A DNA stretch of 64,000 bases from Luteimonas galliterrae (GTDB lineage Bacteria; Pseudomonadota; Gammaproteobacteria; Xanthomonadales; Xanthomonadaceae), in the NCBI RefSeq assembly GCF_023374055.1, contig NZ_JAMBEP010000001.1, positions 2,273,985 to 2,337,984 of the forward strand, read 5' to 3'. The notes under the pieces are model-generated. The model saw only the letters and a list, made by a program, of their open reading frames with translations. It was not told where the DNA came from and did no database searches. The position numbers were made by a program, and so were the translations under genes. Of this stretch, positions 50,144-58,259 are shown one piece after another. Every line of letters begins with the position of its first letter. Positions within the stretch are counted from its first letter, which is position 1.

Positions 50144-50725
50144 TTACAGCCGCACATCCGCCTTGGCCGGCGTTACCAGCTCGCTATCGCCGATCGCGGC
50201 GGCAACCACTGGCCGATCGGACGCCGTCCGGTAGGTCAGCGCGACCGAACCGTCTTCGTAGACCGCGCTGGCGTTCCGCACCAGTTCGAAGTCGCGCTTG
50301 ATTTGCGGCAATGGCCTTTCCCCGATGCCTTGCAAGACCGGGACCACTCTGAGGACCACTTCATCTATCAAGCCGGCTCGGAAGAGGCTATCCGCCAACC
50401 GCCGGCCTCCGAACAGATGAAGATCCTTGCCGGGACAGATCTTGATCCGCCGCACCCATTCCTGCGCGCTTTCCGAAATCCATTCCACGCCCAGGTCCTG
50501 CGTGCGCCATCCGCGAGAAAACACGAACGCCGTCATGCTGTGGCCCGCCTTTGCCATGTACTCACGCATCGCTCGATAGGTGCCACGCCCCATCACGGCG
50601 ATGCCGCTGCCTTCGATCGCGCGGTGCTGCTGCATCGCCGCGGCGCCGAATCGCTCCAGATCGCGCGGGTCGTCCAGGACGAATCCGTCGACACTGGCGG
50701 TGGCGTGATACTTCAGTCTGCGCAT
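50144..50725 (-). CDS. Dihydrofolate-reductase-like protein (RibD C-terminal family)
   Basis: From ATG 50725 the 193-aa product begins MRRLKYHATASVDGFV, the usual start of the RibD C-terminal/DHFR-like family. GIAVMGRGTYRAM, DLHLFGGRRLADSLFRAGLIDEVVLRVVPVLQGIGERPLP complete the pattern, so it probably binds NADPH. A longer form from 50824 is open but the added 33 residues are low-quality. The reaction is not known for this group. Confidence 0.82.
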   Translation of the reverse strand: MRRLKYHATASVDGFVLDDPRDLERFGAAAMQQHRAIEGSGIAVMGRGTYRAMREYMAKAGHSMTAFVFSRGWRTQDLGVEWISESAQEWVRRIKICPGKDLHLFGGRRLADSLFRAGLIDEVVLRVVPVLQGIGERPLPQIKRDFELVRNASAVYEDGSVALTYRTASDRPVVAAAIGDSELVTPAKADVRL

Positions 50726-50950
50726 CTGGATATGGCCATGGCGCTTTCGCGGCTCGTACGAGGGATGCGCGCCTGGCTTGAGGCCATAAACCGGATGGTG
50801 ATGCGAGATGTTCAGGCGATCCATGCGTTTGCTCGATCGGCATGCTGAGGGGGAAGGAGCTCCGGTGGCTGTCGGCGGTCTCGGGGGGAAACGACCTCGG
50901 CCACCGGAGCAGAGCTCTACGGAATGCGCTTTGGGTTCGTTGCTTCGGGA

Positions 50951-52228
50951 TTACCAGCCGAAGCCATAGCCCATGCCGACCGTATTGGCGCCGTGGCCGC
51001 CGAGCGCCGCGCCGATCGTGAACGTGCTTTTCTCGTCGATCAGACGCTGATAGCTGACCGCCAACGCAGCTTGCCCGTGCTGATAGCCGACGCCGGTGCC
51101 TATGCGGTTGCGATTGTTCTGGCCCGCACCGGAAACCGCCGACATGGTCAACGCCGTGGCCATGGCGCCGCTGGAATTGATCCGGCGATCCATGGTGTTG
51201 AAGCGTTCGTTGACATCATTCTTGAAGTCTTCGAAGCCCGGGAAGGTCAGGTTCTGGAACACCTGGTCGGTATACGCGTTGGCTTGGTTCAACGTGGTCT
51301 GCGAACTGTTGTCGGTATAGGTGTTGGCCTGATCGAGGGTGTCGGCGGCGCTACTCTGGAGTTGGCTCACGTTGACCGCATCGGTGGCGGCGGTGCCGGC
51401 CGCGACGTTGGTGATCTGGCGCTCTGCGCCCGCGGCGCCGACCGAAACGCTGTTGGCGCGGTCGGCAATGGAGCCCGTTCCCAACGCCACGCTGTTGTTC
51501 GCCGAGGCGTTGCTGCCGCCGCCGACAGCCATGCTGCCGGTCCCGCTGACCTGGGCGAAGTTGCCGACCGCGATGCCGCCGTCGGCCGTCACCGTAGTGC
51601 CGCTGCCGATGACCGTGATCGCCGAACCCTGCACCTGGTTGGTGGTGCCAATGATGTTGTTGCTGCCGCCCTCCACCACGTTGTCCGAACCGACGACGGT
51701 ATTGACGTGGCCGGTGATGGTGTTCTGTTCGCCGAAGGAGCCGTTCTGGCTTCCCTGGATGACATGATTGGCGCCTACGGCGACGTTCAATGCGCCATCG
51801 ATTTCGTTGCCGTAACCGACCGCGGTCGAATATTGGCCGCTTTCCTTGATGTTGTTCAGCGCGCCGAACGCGCTGCTGCCCAATCCACCGGCGACGTTGC
51901 CGTAACCGACCGCGCTGGAATCGGTCGCGACAGCGGTATTGTTGACGCCGACCGCGGTCGCCCGCAGCGCGCTGGGATCGGACCCTGCGGTATTGCCAAG
52001 GCCGAACGCCACCGAATCTTCGCCATTGGCGATGTTGCCATTGCCGCATGCGACTGCATTCGTGCCTGGCGTGCTGCTGCCGCCGGTGCTCTCGGTAGCG
52101 CCGTCTTCGTCGGCCATGTCGCATACATCGAGTTCGACTGCGTAAGCAGGACTCAAAGCAGAACAGGAAATCAGGGCAAAGGCTAAGATGGCCGGCGCGA
52201 TGAGGCCGGACCTGGTCGGGAAATTCAT
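50951..52228 (-). CDS. Trimeric autotransporter adhesin, short form (YadA-like)
   Basis: The 425-aa protein has a signal peptide (to SPAYA) and a Cys pair (36 and 61). A run of YadA-type head repeats follows (ATAVGVNNTAVATDSSAVGYGN, STAVGYGNEIDGALNVAVG and more, with SxAxG periodicity). The neck is ADRANSVSVGAAGAERQITNVAAGTAATDAVNVSQL, then a short coiled coil (DTLDQANTYTDNSSQTT) and a YadA anchor domain ending YGFGW. Three chains build one outer-membrane anchor and a surface head. It lies 116 bases downstream of a Ser/Thr kinase on the same strand. Confidence 0.9.
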   Translation of the reverse strand: MNFPTRSGLIAPAILAFALISCSALSPAYAVELDVCDMADEDGATESTGGSSTPGTNAVACGNGNIANGEDSVAFGLGNTAGSDPSALRATAVGVNNTAVATDSSAVGYGNVAGGLGSSAFGALNNIKESGQYSTAVGYGNEIDGALNVAVGANHVIQGSQNGSFGEQNTITGHVNTVVGSDNVVEGGSNNIIGTTNQVQGSAITVIGSGTTVTADGGIAVGNFAQVSGTGSMAVGGGSNASANNSVALGTGSIADRANSVSVGAAGAERQITNVAAGTAATDAVNVSQLQSSAADTLDQANTYTDNSSQTTLNQANAYTDQVFQNLTFPGFEDFKNDVNERFNTMDRRINSSGAMATALTMSAVSGAGQNNRNRIGTGVGYQHGQAALAVSYQRLIDEKSTFTIGAALGGHGANTVGMGYGFGW

Positions 52229-52344
52229 GGGTGTGGCTCCGTCTTATTCGCTGCGCAGAATTGGCAGTGCATATAGAGACGAGTTTTTGCGGAAATGCGG
52301 CCAGCGAAAAACGCTGCCGCGATGGCCGGCGGGCGCTGGAACGC

Positions 52345-55161
52345 TCAAGTTTCGTCGAGGCCGTGTTTGAGTAGCTGCAATTCGGTCAGCAACGCGGATT
52401 CCGGCACCAGTTGCTTGCGCAACGACGCCAGTGCGAGTTCGGCTTCCTTGCGGGCCGCCGCCTTGCGTCCCAGTGCGAGCAATGCCTGTGCATATCTAAA
52501 ACGCAACTTCGCGGTGGGCGCTTTGTCGGCGCCGAAGTGCATCGCAGATTCGGCTACGGCCACACGCCATGCCGAAGCGGCCTGCGCCAGTCTTCCCTCG
52601 CGCTGACGGATCTCGGCCAGCAGCGCCTGCCGCGACAACGACGCCGGTACCGCGTCTTCGGCGACGTCTGGCAACGCGTTTTCCGCGTCCCGCAGTCTGC
52701 CTTGGCGCATTAGCCAATCCGCCTCCACGAGCTGCGAGGCCACGAATTCGGGCGAAGCACGCCCGGACTTGTAGAAGGCTTGCCACCTGGGAAGCGCCGG
52801 ATCGATCAGCGCCGCCGCCTCGTCCATGCGTCCCATCAGCATCAGCGCGCGGCCCAGATACACTTCGCCGCGGACGCGGGTCCGATCTTCGGGCGGCAGC
52901 TTTTTCCGTCGGATCTCGGCCGCGACCCGGTACAGGCGCTCGGAAGCTTGCAAATCGCCTCGCGCTTCTTCGAGCGACGCCAATTGCCCTGCGACGACCG
53001 CGTAATCGATGCTGTTCCGTCCCAGAACACGATCAGTGATGTCCAGCGCCGCCGAGTAGTGGGCGAACGCGGCGGCATAATCTCCGCTCTGCTGGAGCAC
53101 CATCGCCAGCTTCATTTCGGTGTCGGCCACGCGTTCGCTGTCCCTTCCCACCAGCTTTTCTGCCAGCCGTATGTTCTGCCGCTGCAGATCCGCGGCCTCG
53201 GCGTAATGACCCTGTGCGGCCAGCACCATCGCCAAGCCCTGTCGGCTGCTGTGAACGGTCACGGACTCCGTCTTGTTTCGCGTCTTGATCTGCAGCGCAT
53301 GCCGGTAATTCGCCTCAGCGCCCTTCAGGTCGCCCATCGTCCTGAGCAGGGATGCCATGTTGTGATGGACGTACGCGGTCTCAAGCGATTCGCGCCCGAA
53401 TGCCTCGCGCTTCAGCGCAAGGGCTTCCTGATAAGCCGCGCGCGCACCGTCGTAGTCGGCGACGGTCATTTTCGCCAAGCCCAACGAGTTGTAGGCATCC
53501 GCCAGCGACGCGGCCCGGCGGTCGTGCAGGAGCCGCAGTTCCAGGCTCCGCTGCGCCGCCCAGTTCGCATCCCGCGCCCGCATTTGGTTGCTCATCAACT
53601 CCGACAACGTGCCGTAGGCTTCGGCCGCGAGGTCGGGGCGCGAAATGGCGGGCGAGAGCATCGCTTCAGCGGAGCGGCGCAGCATGCGCTCGGCCTGCCT
53701 GCGTTCGCCGAGGTTGGCGTAGGCACGCCCAAGCACGCCGTGCATGCGCGCCAGCATCGCCGGCGATCCGGCCAGCTCGGAATCGACCTTCGCCACCGCC
53801 AAATCCAGGACATTGCGTGCGGTCGGCACCCGGTCGCCTGCCGGACCTTTCATGCGCGGATCAGCCGCGTCGAACGTTTCGATCAGAAAGTCGCTCACCT
53901 GCTGCGCCATCGCCGCTTCGGTCTGCGCGCGGGTCCTTTCTACGCCGAGCCGCCAGACGAATCCGCACGCCGCGACAAGCGCGGCGGCCGCGATCGCCAG
54001 CGCGACCCGGTGCTTTCGAGCGAACAAGCCTACGCGGTAAGCGCGGTCGTGCCGCACGCTGATTGGTTCGCCGGCCGCGATCGCCCGCAGGTCCTCGGCC
54101 AGCTTCGCCGCCGATTGATAGCGTCGCCCGGCCCGGGGTTCGAGCGCCTTGCGCAGGACGCGATCGATATCGCCGCGCAAGCTGTTGCGGAACGATCTTG
54201 CGCTGGTGGCGCAGCGATCGGCCTGTGCGCTTGCCCAGGCGCCGGTGACGGCCCGCGAGATCGACGGCGACTCGACCGCCAGCAGCGCGTTCTCGAAAGG
54301 CCGCTTCCCGCTGAGTATTTCGAACAGCATCGCTCCTAGCGCAAATACATCGGATGCGGTACTGACCAGCCCGCCCCGCAGCTGCTCGGGAGATGCGTAG
54401 TACGGCGTCATGATGATCGTCGAATGTTCGCTCGGCGATGTGTCGTGCTCGATCAGTTTAGCGATGCCGAAATCCAGGACTTTCGGCAACCCGCGATCGT
54501 CGACCAGTACATTTCCAGGCTTCAGGTCGCGATGCACGACTAGAAACCGGTGTGCATGGTCGACCGCATCGCAGACTTTGGCGAATAATTCCAGCCGCGC
54601 CTTGATGCCCAGCTTGCGTTGGTCGCACCAATGAGTGATCGGGGCGCCGTCGACGTATTCCATGGCGAACCATGGCTGGGCTTCGGCACCGATTCCGCCG
54701 TCGATGAAGCGCGCTATGCAGGGATGCTCGAGCTTGGCCAGGATCCGGCGTTCGTCCAAAAAACGGCGGCGCGCCACTCCGGAGTCGATCGGCGCCAAGC
54801 CGCCCATCACCTTCAGGGCCACGGTTTGGGCGATATCGTCCTGCTCCCGTACTGCGAGATACACCCGCCCCATGCCGCCCTGGCCAATCAGGCGCTCAAC
54901 GCGATAGGGACCGAACTTCAGTCCCAGATATTCCTCGGCACCCGTATCGAGCAACAGCTTGCTCGCTTCCTGGGCCAAGCCCGCATCGAGCATGCGCGAG
55001 CCTTCCTCGTCCGCCCGCAGCAGCCGTTCCACTTCCGAACGTAGCTCGGAATCGCCACCGCATTTCTGCTCCAGAATGACGTGGCGTTCGTCGGCGTCCA
55101 AGTCCGCAACGCAATCGAAAATCTCGGATACGCGCAGCCATTGTTCCTGTTCCCGGGTCAT
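52345..55161 (-). CDS. Transmembrane Ser/Thr protein kinase with TPR sensor region (module 2)
   Basis: The 938-aa protein mirrors module 1: GQGGMGRV (93-100), HRDLKPGN (210-217), DFG (230-232) and YYASPEQLRG. A transmembrane helix around HRVALAIAAAALVAACGFVW and a C-terminal TPR region follow (LGERRQAERMLRRSAEA, GDYAAAFAHYSAALDIT). Its ATG overlaps the sigma-factor stop (ATGA), so sigma and kinase are translationally coupled. The gene just downstream encodes a trimeric autotransporter, a likely output or partner. Confidence 0.92.
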   Translation of the reverse strand: MTREQEQWLRVSEIFDCVADLDADERHVILEQKCGGDSELRSEVERLLRADEEGSRMLDAGLAQEASKLLLDTGAEEYLGLKFGPYRVERLIGQGGMGRVYLAVREQDDIAQTVALKVMGGLAPIDSGVARRRFLDERRILAKLEHPCIARFIDGGIGAEAQPWFAMEYVDGAPITHWCDQRKLGIKARLELFAKVCDAVDHAHRFLVVHRDLKPGNVLVDDRGLPKVLDFGIAKLIEHDTSPSEHSTIIMTPYYASPEQLRGGLVSTASDVFALGAMLFEILSGKRPFENALLAVESPSISRAVTGAWASAQADRCATSARSFRNSLRGDIDRVLRKALEPRAGRRYQSAAKLAEDLRAIAAGEPISVRHDRAYRVGLFARKHRVALAIAAAALVAACGFVWRLGVERTRAQTEAAMAQQVSDFLIETFDAADPRMKGPAGDRVPTARNVLDLAVAKVDSELAGSPAMLARMHGVLGRAYANLGERRQAERMLRRSAEAMLSPAISRPDLAAEAYGTLSELMSNQMRARDANWAAQRSLELRLLHDRRAASLADAYNSLGLAKMTVADYDGARAAYQEALALKREAFGRESLETAYVHHNMASLLRTMGDLKGAEANYRHALQIKTRNKTESVTVHSSRQGLAMVLAAQGHYAEAADLQRQNIRLAEKLVGRDSERVADTEMKLAMVLQQSGDYAAAFAHYSAALDITDRVLGRNSIDYAVVAGQLASLEEARGDLQASERLYRVAAEIRRKKLPPEDRTRVRGEVYLGRALMLMGRMDEAAALIDPALPRWQAFYKSGRASPEFVASQLVEADWLMRQGRLRDAENALPDVAEDAVPASLSRQALLAEIRQREGRLAQAASAWRVAVAESAMHFGADKAPTAKLRFRYAQALLALGRKAAARKEAELALASLRKQLVPESALLTELQLLKHGLDET

Positions 55162-55730
55162 GCTAGCGCGTCGCCGAGTCGCGCTTTCAGGAACGCGCGA
55201 GCCCTGCGCCAGTCACGGCGCGCGGTGCGTTCGCTGACGTTATGGGCCATCGCGATTTCGTCGTAGTCCATGCCGGCGTAGAACCTGCACTCGACCACGT
55301 TCACCAGCCGCGGGTCTACCCTGCTCAGCGCGATCAATGCATCTTCTATCGCCAATACGTCCACTTGGCTTAACTCTTTGCCGCCGATCTCGGGCTCCAG
55401 CGTCATCTGGATCAAATCGCCCCCGTGCTTAACACGCTTGCGTTTTCGGACGTGGTCAATGAGCAGGTTGCGCATCGTCGTCGACGCGATGGCGAGGAAC
55501 CTCGCGCGTTGCAGCGAGTCCTGCCGGTCGCCGCTGTCGACGATCCGCAGATACGCCTCATGGACGAGGGCCGTGGTATTGAGCTCGGTATGCGATTTTC
55601 CGCGCAGCTGCCTGCGCGCGATCAGCCTGAGCTGGTAATAGATCTCCTGAGACAGCTGCTGTTGGGCGACGACCTCCGTATCGGCCGTCGCGTCGAGCTC
55701 CGCGTCGGAGCTGCGCTTGTCGTATTCCAT
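55158..55730 (-). CDS. ECF-type sigma factor paired with a Ser/Thr kinase (module 2)
   Basis: The 190-aa protein has sigma-2 (SQEIYYQLRLIARRQL to IDHVRKRKRVKHGGD) and sigma-4 (AGMDYDEIAMAHNVSERTARRDWRRAR) regions. Region 2.2 reads NTTALVHEAY, with Thr53 aligned to Thr52 of the module-1 sigma factor and no acidic DAED residues. It overlaps the kinase start by four bases. An autotransporter gene lies 314 bases upstream on the same strand, and another follows the kinase. Confidence 0.87.
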   Translation of the reverse strand: MEYDKRSSDAELDATADTEVVAQQQLSQEIYYQLRLIARRQLRGKSHTELNTTALVHEAYLRIVDSGDRQDSLQRARFLAIASTTMRNLLIDHVRKRKRVKHGGDLIQMTLEPEIGGKELSQVDVLAIEDALIALSRVDPRLVNVVECRFYAGMDYDEIAMAHNVSERTARRDWRRARAFLKARLGDALA

Positions 55731-56044
55731 CTTGTTCCCCCGATTTGCCTAACCAACGTCCGCTCCTCCGCTGAGCCCGGCTCCTGAAACCATTCCAGGA
55801 CACCCGATTCCGTCGCTTGCTCGTACTTGAACCGGGCAATCCTCCCGAGACCCATCAGCCGACCGATGAACGGCGACTTCTCGCCCGCGAACGGCATGCA
55901 ACTGCGGTGGCCGTTGCACGGCGGTCGTGCATGCAAAACAAACGCCACGCAAGCGACGCCTGCGTGGCGGAAGGGGCGCCCGGAGAGTAGCGGCCCTCGA
56001 CACTTTTTATTGGAAGATCCTTTTCATGCCGCTCGCTGCGCCGA
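55731..56044. other. Intergenic region between sigma factor and long autotransporter
   Basis: This 314-base gap holds no gene. It contains the terminator of the upstream autotransporter at 55934-55969 and the presumed leader and promoter of the sigma-kinase operon, which I could not pinpoint. Confidence 0.5.
55934..55969 (-). terminator. Rho-independent terminator of the long autotransporter gene
   Basis: On the minus strand CGCCACGCA / TGCGTGGCG with a 9-base loop is followed by TTTGTTTTG. It lies about 80 bases after the gene's stop codon. Confidence 0.85.
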
Positions 56045-58042
56045 TCACCAGCCAACGTTGAATCCGACGCCAGCGGCGTTCTCGCCGTCGGCAAATGCCG
56101 CACTCAGGCGCACCGCGGCGCGGGGCGATACCAGTCGGCTGTAGCCTACCGAGATGGCTTGCTTGTTCCGATAATGCCCCAGCCCCATGCCGAACTGGTT
56201 GGTACCGCTCACGCGCCCGTCCGGCACCGCAAGGCTCATCGCCGCGGACAGCGCGCCAATGGTATTGATCCTGCCGTCGAGCGCACCGAGCTGCTGGTCC
56301 ATACGGTCCATACGGTCATTGATACCAGCCGTATCGAAGCCGGCCAGTTGTTTGATCTGGTTGTCGGTGTAGGTGTTGGCCGCCGACAACGTATCGGCGT
56401 CGGCCTGGTCCATCTGGCCCTTGTTGACCGCATCGCCGTCGGCCACCGCGTCGGCCACGTTCGATACCTGGGTACCGTTGGCGCCCTTCAGCGTGAGCGT
56501 ATCGCCGGCTTCCTGGTCGTACAGCACGCTCAGCGGGCCGCCGCCGGCATCGCCCTTCGGACCTTGCGGACCTTGCGGGCCCTGCGGACCTTGTGGGCCT
56601 TGCGGACCGGGTATGCCCTGTCCTTGCCCGACTTGGCTATACAGATCGGTCAGGCTGCCGTCGATCGCATCGAAGGCCGAGCCCACGTTGTCGTAGCTGG
56701 CGCCCTGGATGGTGTAGGCCGGCGCCACGAACACGCCACCGGCGTAACTGGCGCCGCCGCCGAAGGCGGTGACGATCGGATGCAATTGCGACAGGTTCAC
56801 CGCATCGGTGTCCTGGGTCGCCGCGCCGACGTTGACGATCTGGCGCTGGAACCCCTGCGCGCCGACCGACACGGTGCCGTCGCGGTCTGCGATCGAACTG
56901 CTGCCCAGCGCGACGCTGTGAAGGCTGTCGGCATAAGCGGCCGTGCCTAAGGCGATGCTGCCGGTACCGGTGGACGTGGAGTCCAAACCGATGGCGATGC
57001 TGCCGTCGGCCAGCGCGGTGCCGTTCTGGCCCAGCGCCAGGCTGAAGTCGCCGCTGGCCTGGTTCTCGTTGCCCAGCGCGAAACTGGACGCGCCGCTGAC
57101 CACATTGGCGCCACCGAAGGCCGCGCTCAGACCGCCGGACACTTGGTTGCCGTTGCCAAAAGCGCTGCTGGACTCGCCCGAGGCGGTGTTGGCGTTGCCG
57201 TAGGCGTTGGCGGTGACGCCGCCGGCCGTATTGAGGTTGCCCACCGCGTTGCCGCCCTGCTGGGTCACCTGGTTGTTGTTGCCCACGGCCAGACCGAAGT
57301 CCCCGACCACCGAGTTGCTGGCGCCAAAAGCGTGGCTGCTGGCGCCGTCAACGGCCCCGCCGTAGCCGAACACGCTGCTGCGCGCACCGATAACCGTGTT
57401 GTCAACGCCGGCCGCGCTCGACGATACGCCGTCCACAGTATTGGCATGACCCACGGCTACCGAATCATCGGCAATGGCCTTGTTCTTGTATCCGAACGCG
57501 CTGGCCTCGTCGCCTTGCACCTCATTGCCCTGGCCTACTGCGGAAGCTAGCACGCTCTCGACAACATTCGAGTGGCCCAAAGCACTGCTGTTCTGGCCCG
57601 ACGCCGTGTTCCCGTAACCGAAGGCGTTGCTGTACTCGCCGCTGGCCACATTCTGATAGCCAACGGCATTGCTGTGGGTATTGGAGGCTTCGTTGCCGAA
57701 TCCGAATGCACTGCTGCTGGCGCCGCTGGCCGTGTTGAAGGTGCCCACGGCCGTGCCCGAATTGCCCGACGCGACATTGACGTAACCCACCGCCGTTCCC
57801 GCAGTACCGCTGGCCTTGTTTTCAACGCCTATCGCGCTGGCTGCGTCGCCTTCTGCTTCGTTGTTGTTTCCGCACGCGAAGGCGGTGGAACCGTTGGCGA
57901 AGCTGCCGCCCTTGGCTTCGGTATTCGGATCGCCATCGGCGATTTCGCAAGCGTCTCCAGCGAAAGACGGCAAGGAGTACATCATTGCCGCGGCGGCCAG
58001 AGCCAGGATTGCAGGCTTCAAAGCCAGTCGTTTCATGTTCAT
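56045..58042 (-). CDS. Trimeric autotransporter adhesin, long form with collagen-like segment
   Basis: The 665-aa protein has a signal peptide (to PSFA), a Cys pair (32 and 57, the same spacing as in the short adhesin), and about 25 YadA-type head repeats of the SxAxG pattern. The neck is ADRDGTVSVGAQGFQRQIVNVG. A short collagen-like run of about five GPQ/GPK triplets starts at residue 476 (GIPGPQGPQ...GPKGDA). A second neck, a coiled-coil stalk (AADTLSAANTYTDNQIK-like) and the YadA anchor domain follow, ending FNVGW. Collagen triplets need three chains, which fits a trimeric adhesin. The upstream leader carries GGAG before the ATG. Confidence 0.92.
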   Translation of the reverse strand: MNMKRLALKPAILALAAAAMMYSLPSFAGDACEIADGDPNTEAKGGSFANGSTAFACGNNNEAEGDAASAIGVENKASGTAGTAVGYVNVASGNSGTAVGTFNTASGASSSAFGFGNEASNTHSNAVGYQNVASGEYSNAFGYGNTASGQNSSALGHSNVVESVLASAVGQGNEVQGDEASAFGYKNKAIADDSVAVGHANTVDGVSSSAAGVDNTVIGARSSVFGYGGAVDGASSHAFGASNSVVGDFGLAVGNNNQVTQQGGNAVGNLNTAGGVTANAYGNANTASGESSSAFGNGNQVSGGLSAAFGGANVVSGASSFALGNENQASGDFSLALGQNGTALADGSIAIGLDSTSTGTGSIALGTAAYADSLHSVALGSSSIADRDGTVSVGAQGFQRQIVNVGAATQDTDAVNLSQLHPIVTAFGGGASYAGGVFVAPAYTIQGASYDNVGSAFDAIDGSLTDLYSQVGQGQGIPGPQGPQGPQGPQGPQGPKGDAGGGPLSVLYDQEAGDTLTLKGANGTQVSNVADAVADGDAVNKGQMDQADADTLSAANTYTDNQIKQLAGFDTAGINDRMDRMDQQLGALDGRINTIGALSAAMSLAVPDGRVSGTNQFGMGLGHYRNKQAISVGYSRLVSPRAAVRLSAAFADGENAAGVGFNVGW

Positions 58043-58259
58043 GCTTCGTTTTCTCCATTGACATCGATCGCCAGAAATCGGCCGTAGTCAGTTAGACGAC
58101 GAAATCAAAAAAGGCGGCCACGGCTCCGTTCAGCCACCACACAACCTTTGCCCCGCAGGGTTACGCGCCGTCGCATAACCATCCCCCCGATCGCTTTGGC
58201 CGATCCGTTTTTTGAAGGGGCAACCGCGTAGAATGCGCATCCGCTCCATCGGTTTCCCC

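Noticed and set aside
50726..50824. N-terminal extension of the RibD/DHFR-like protein
   Set aside because: The 33 extra residues are not part of the conserved domain, which begins at the internal methionine, and no ribosome site supports the upstream start.
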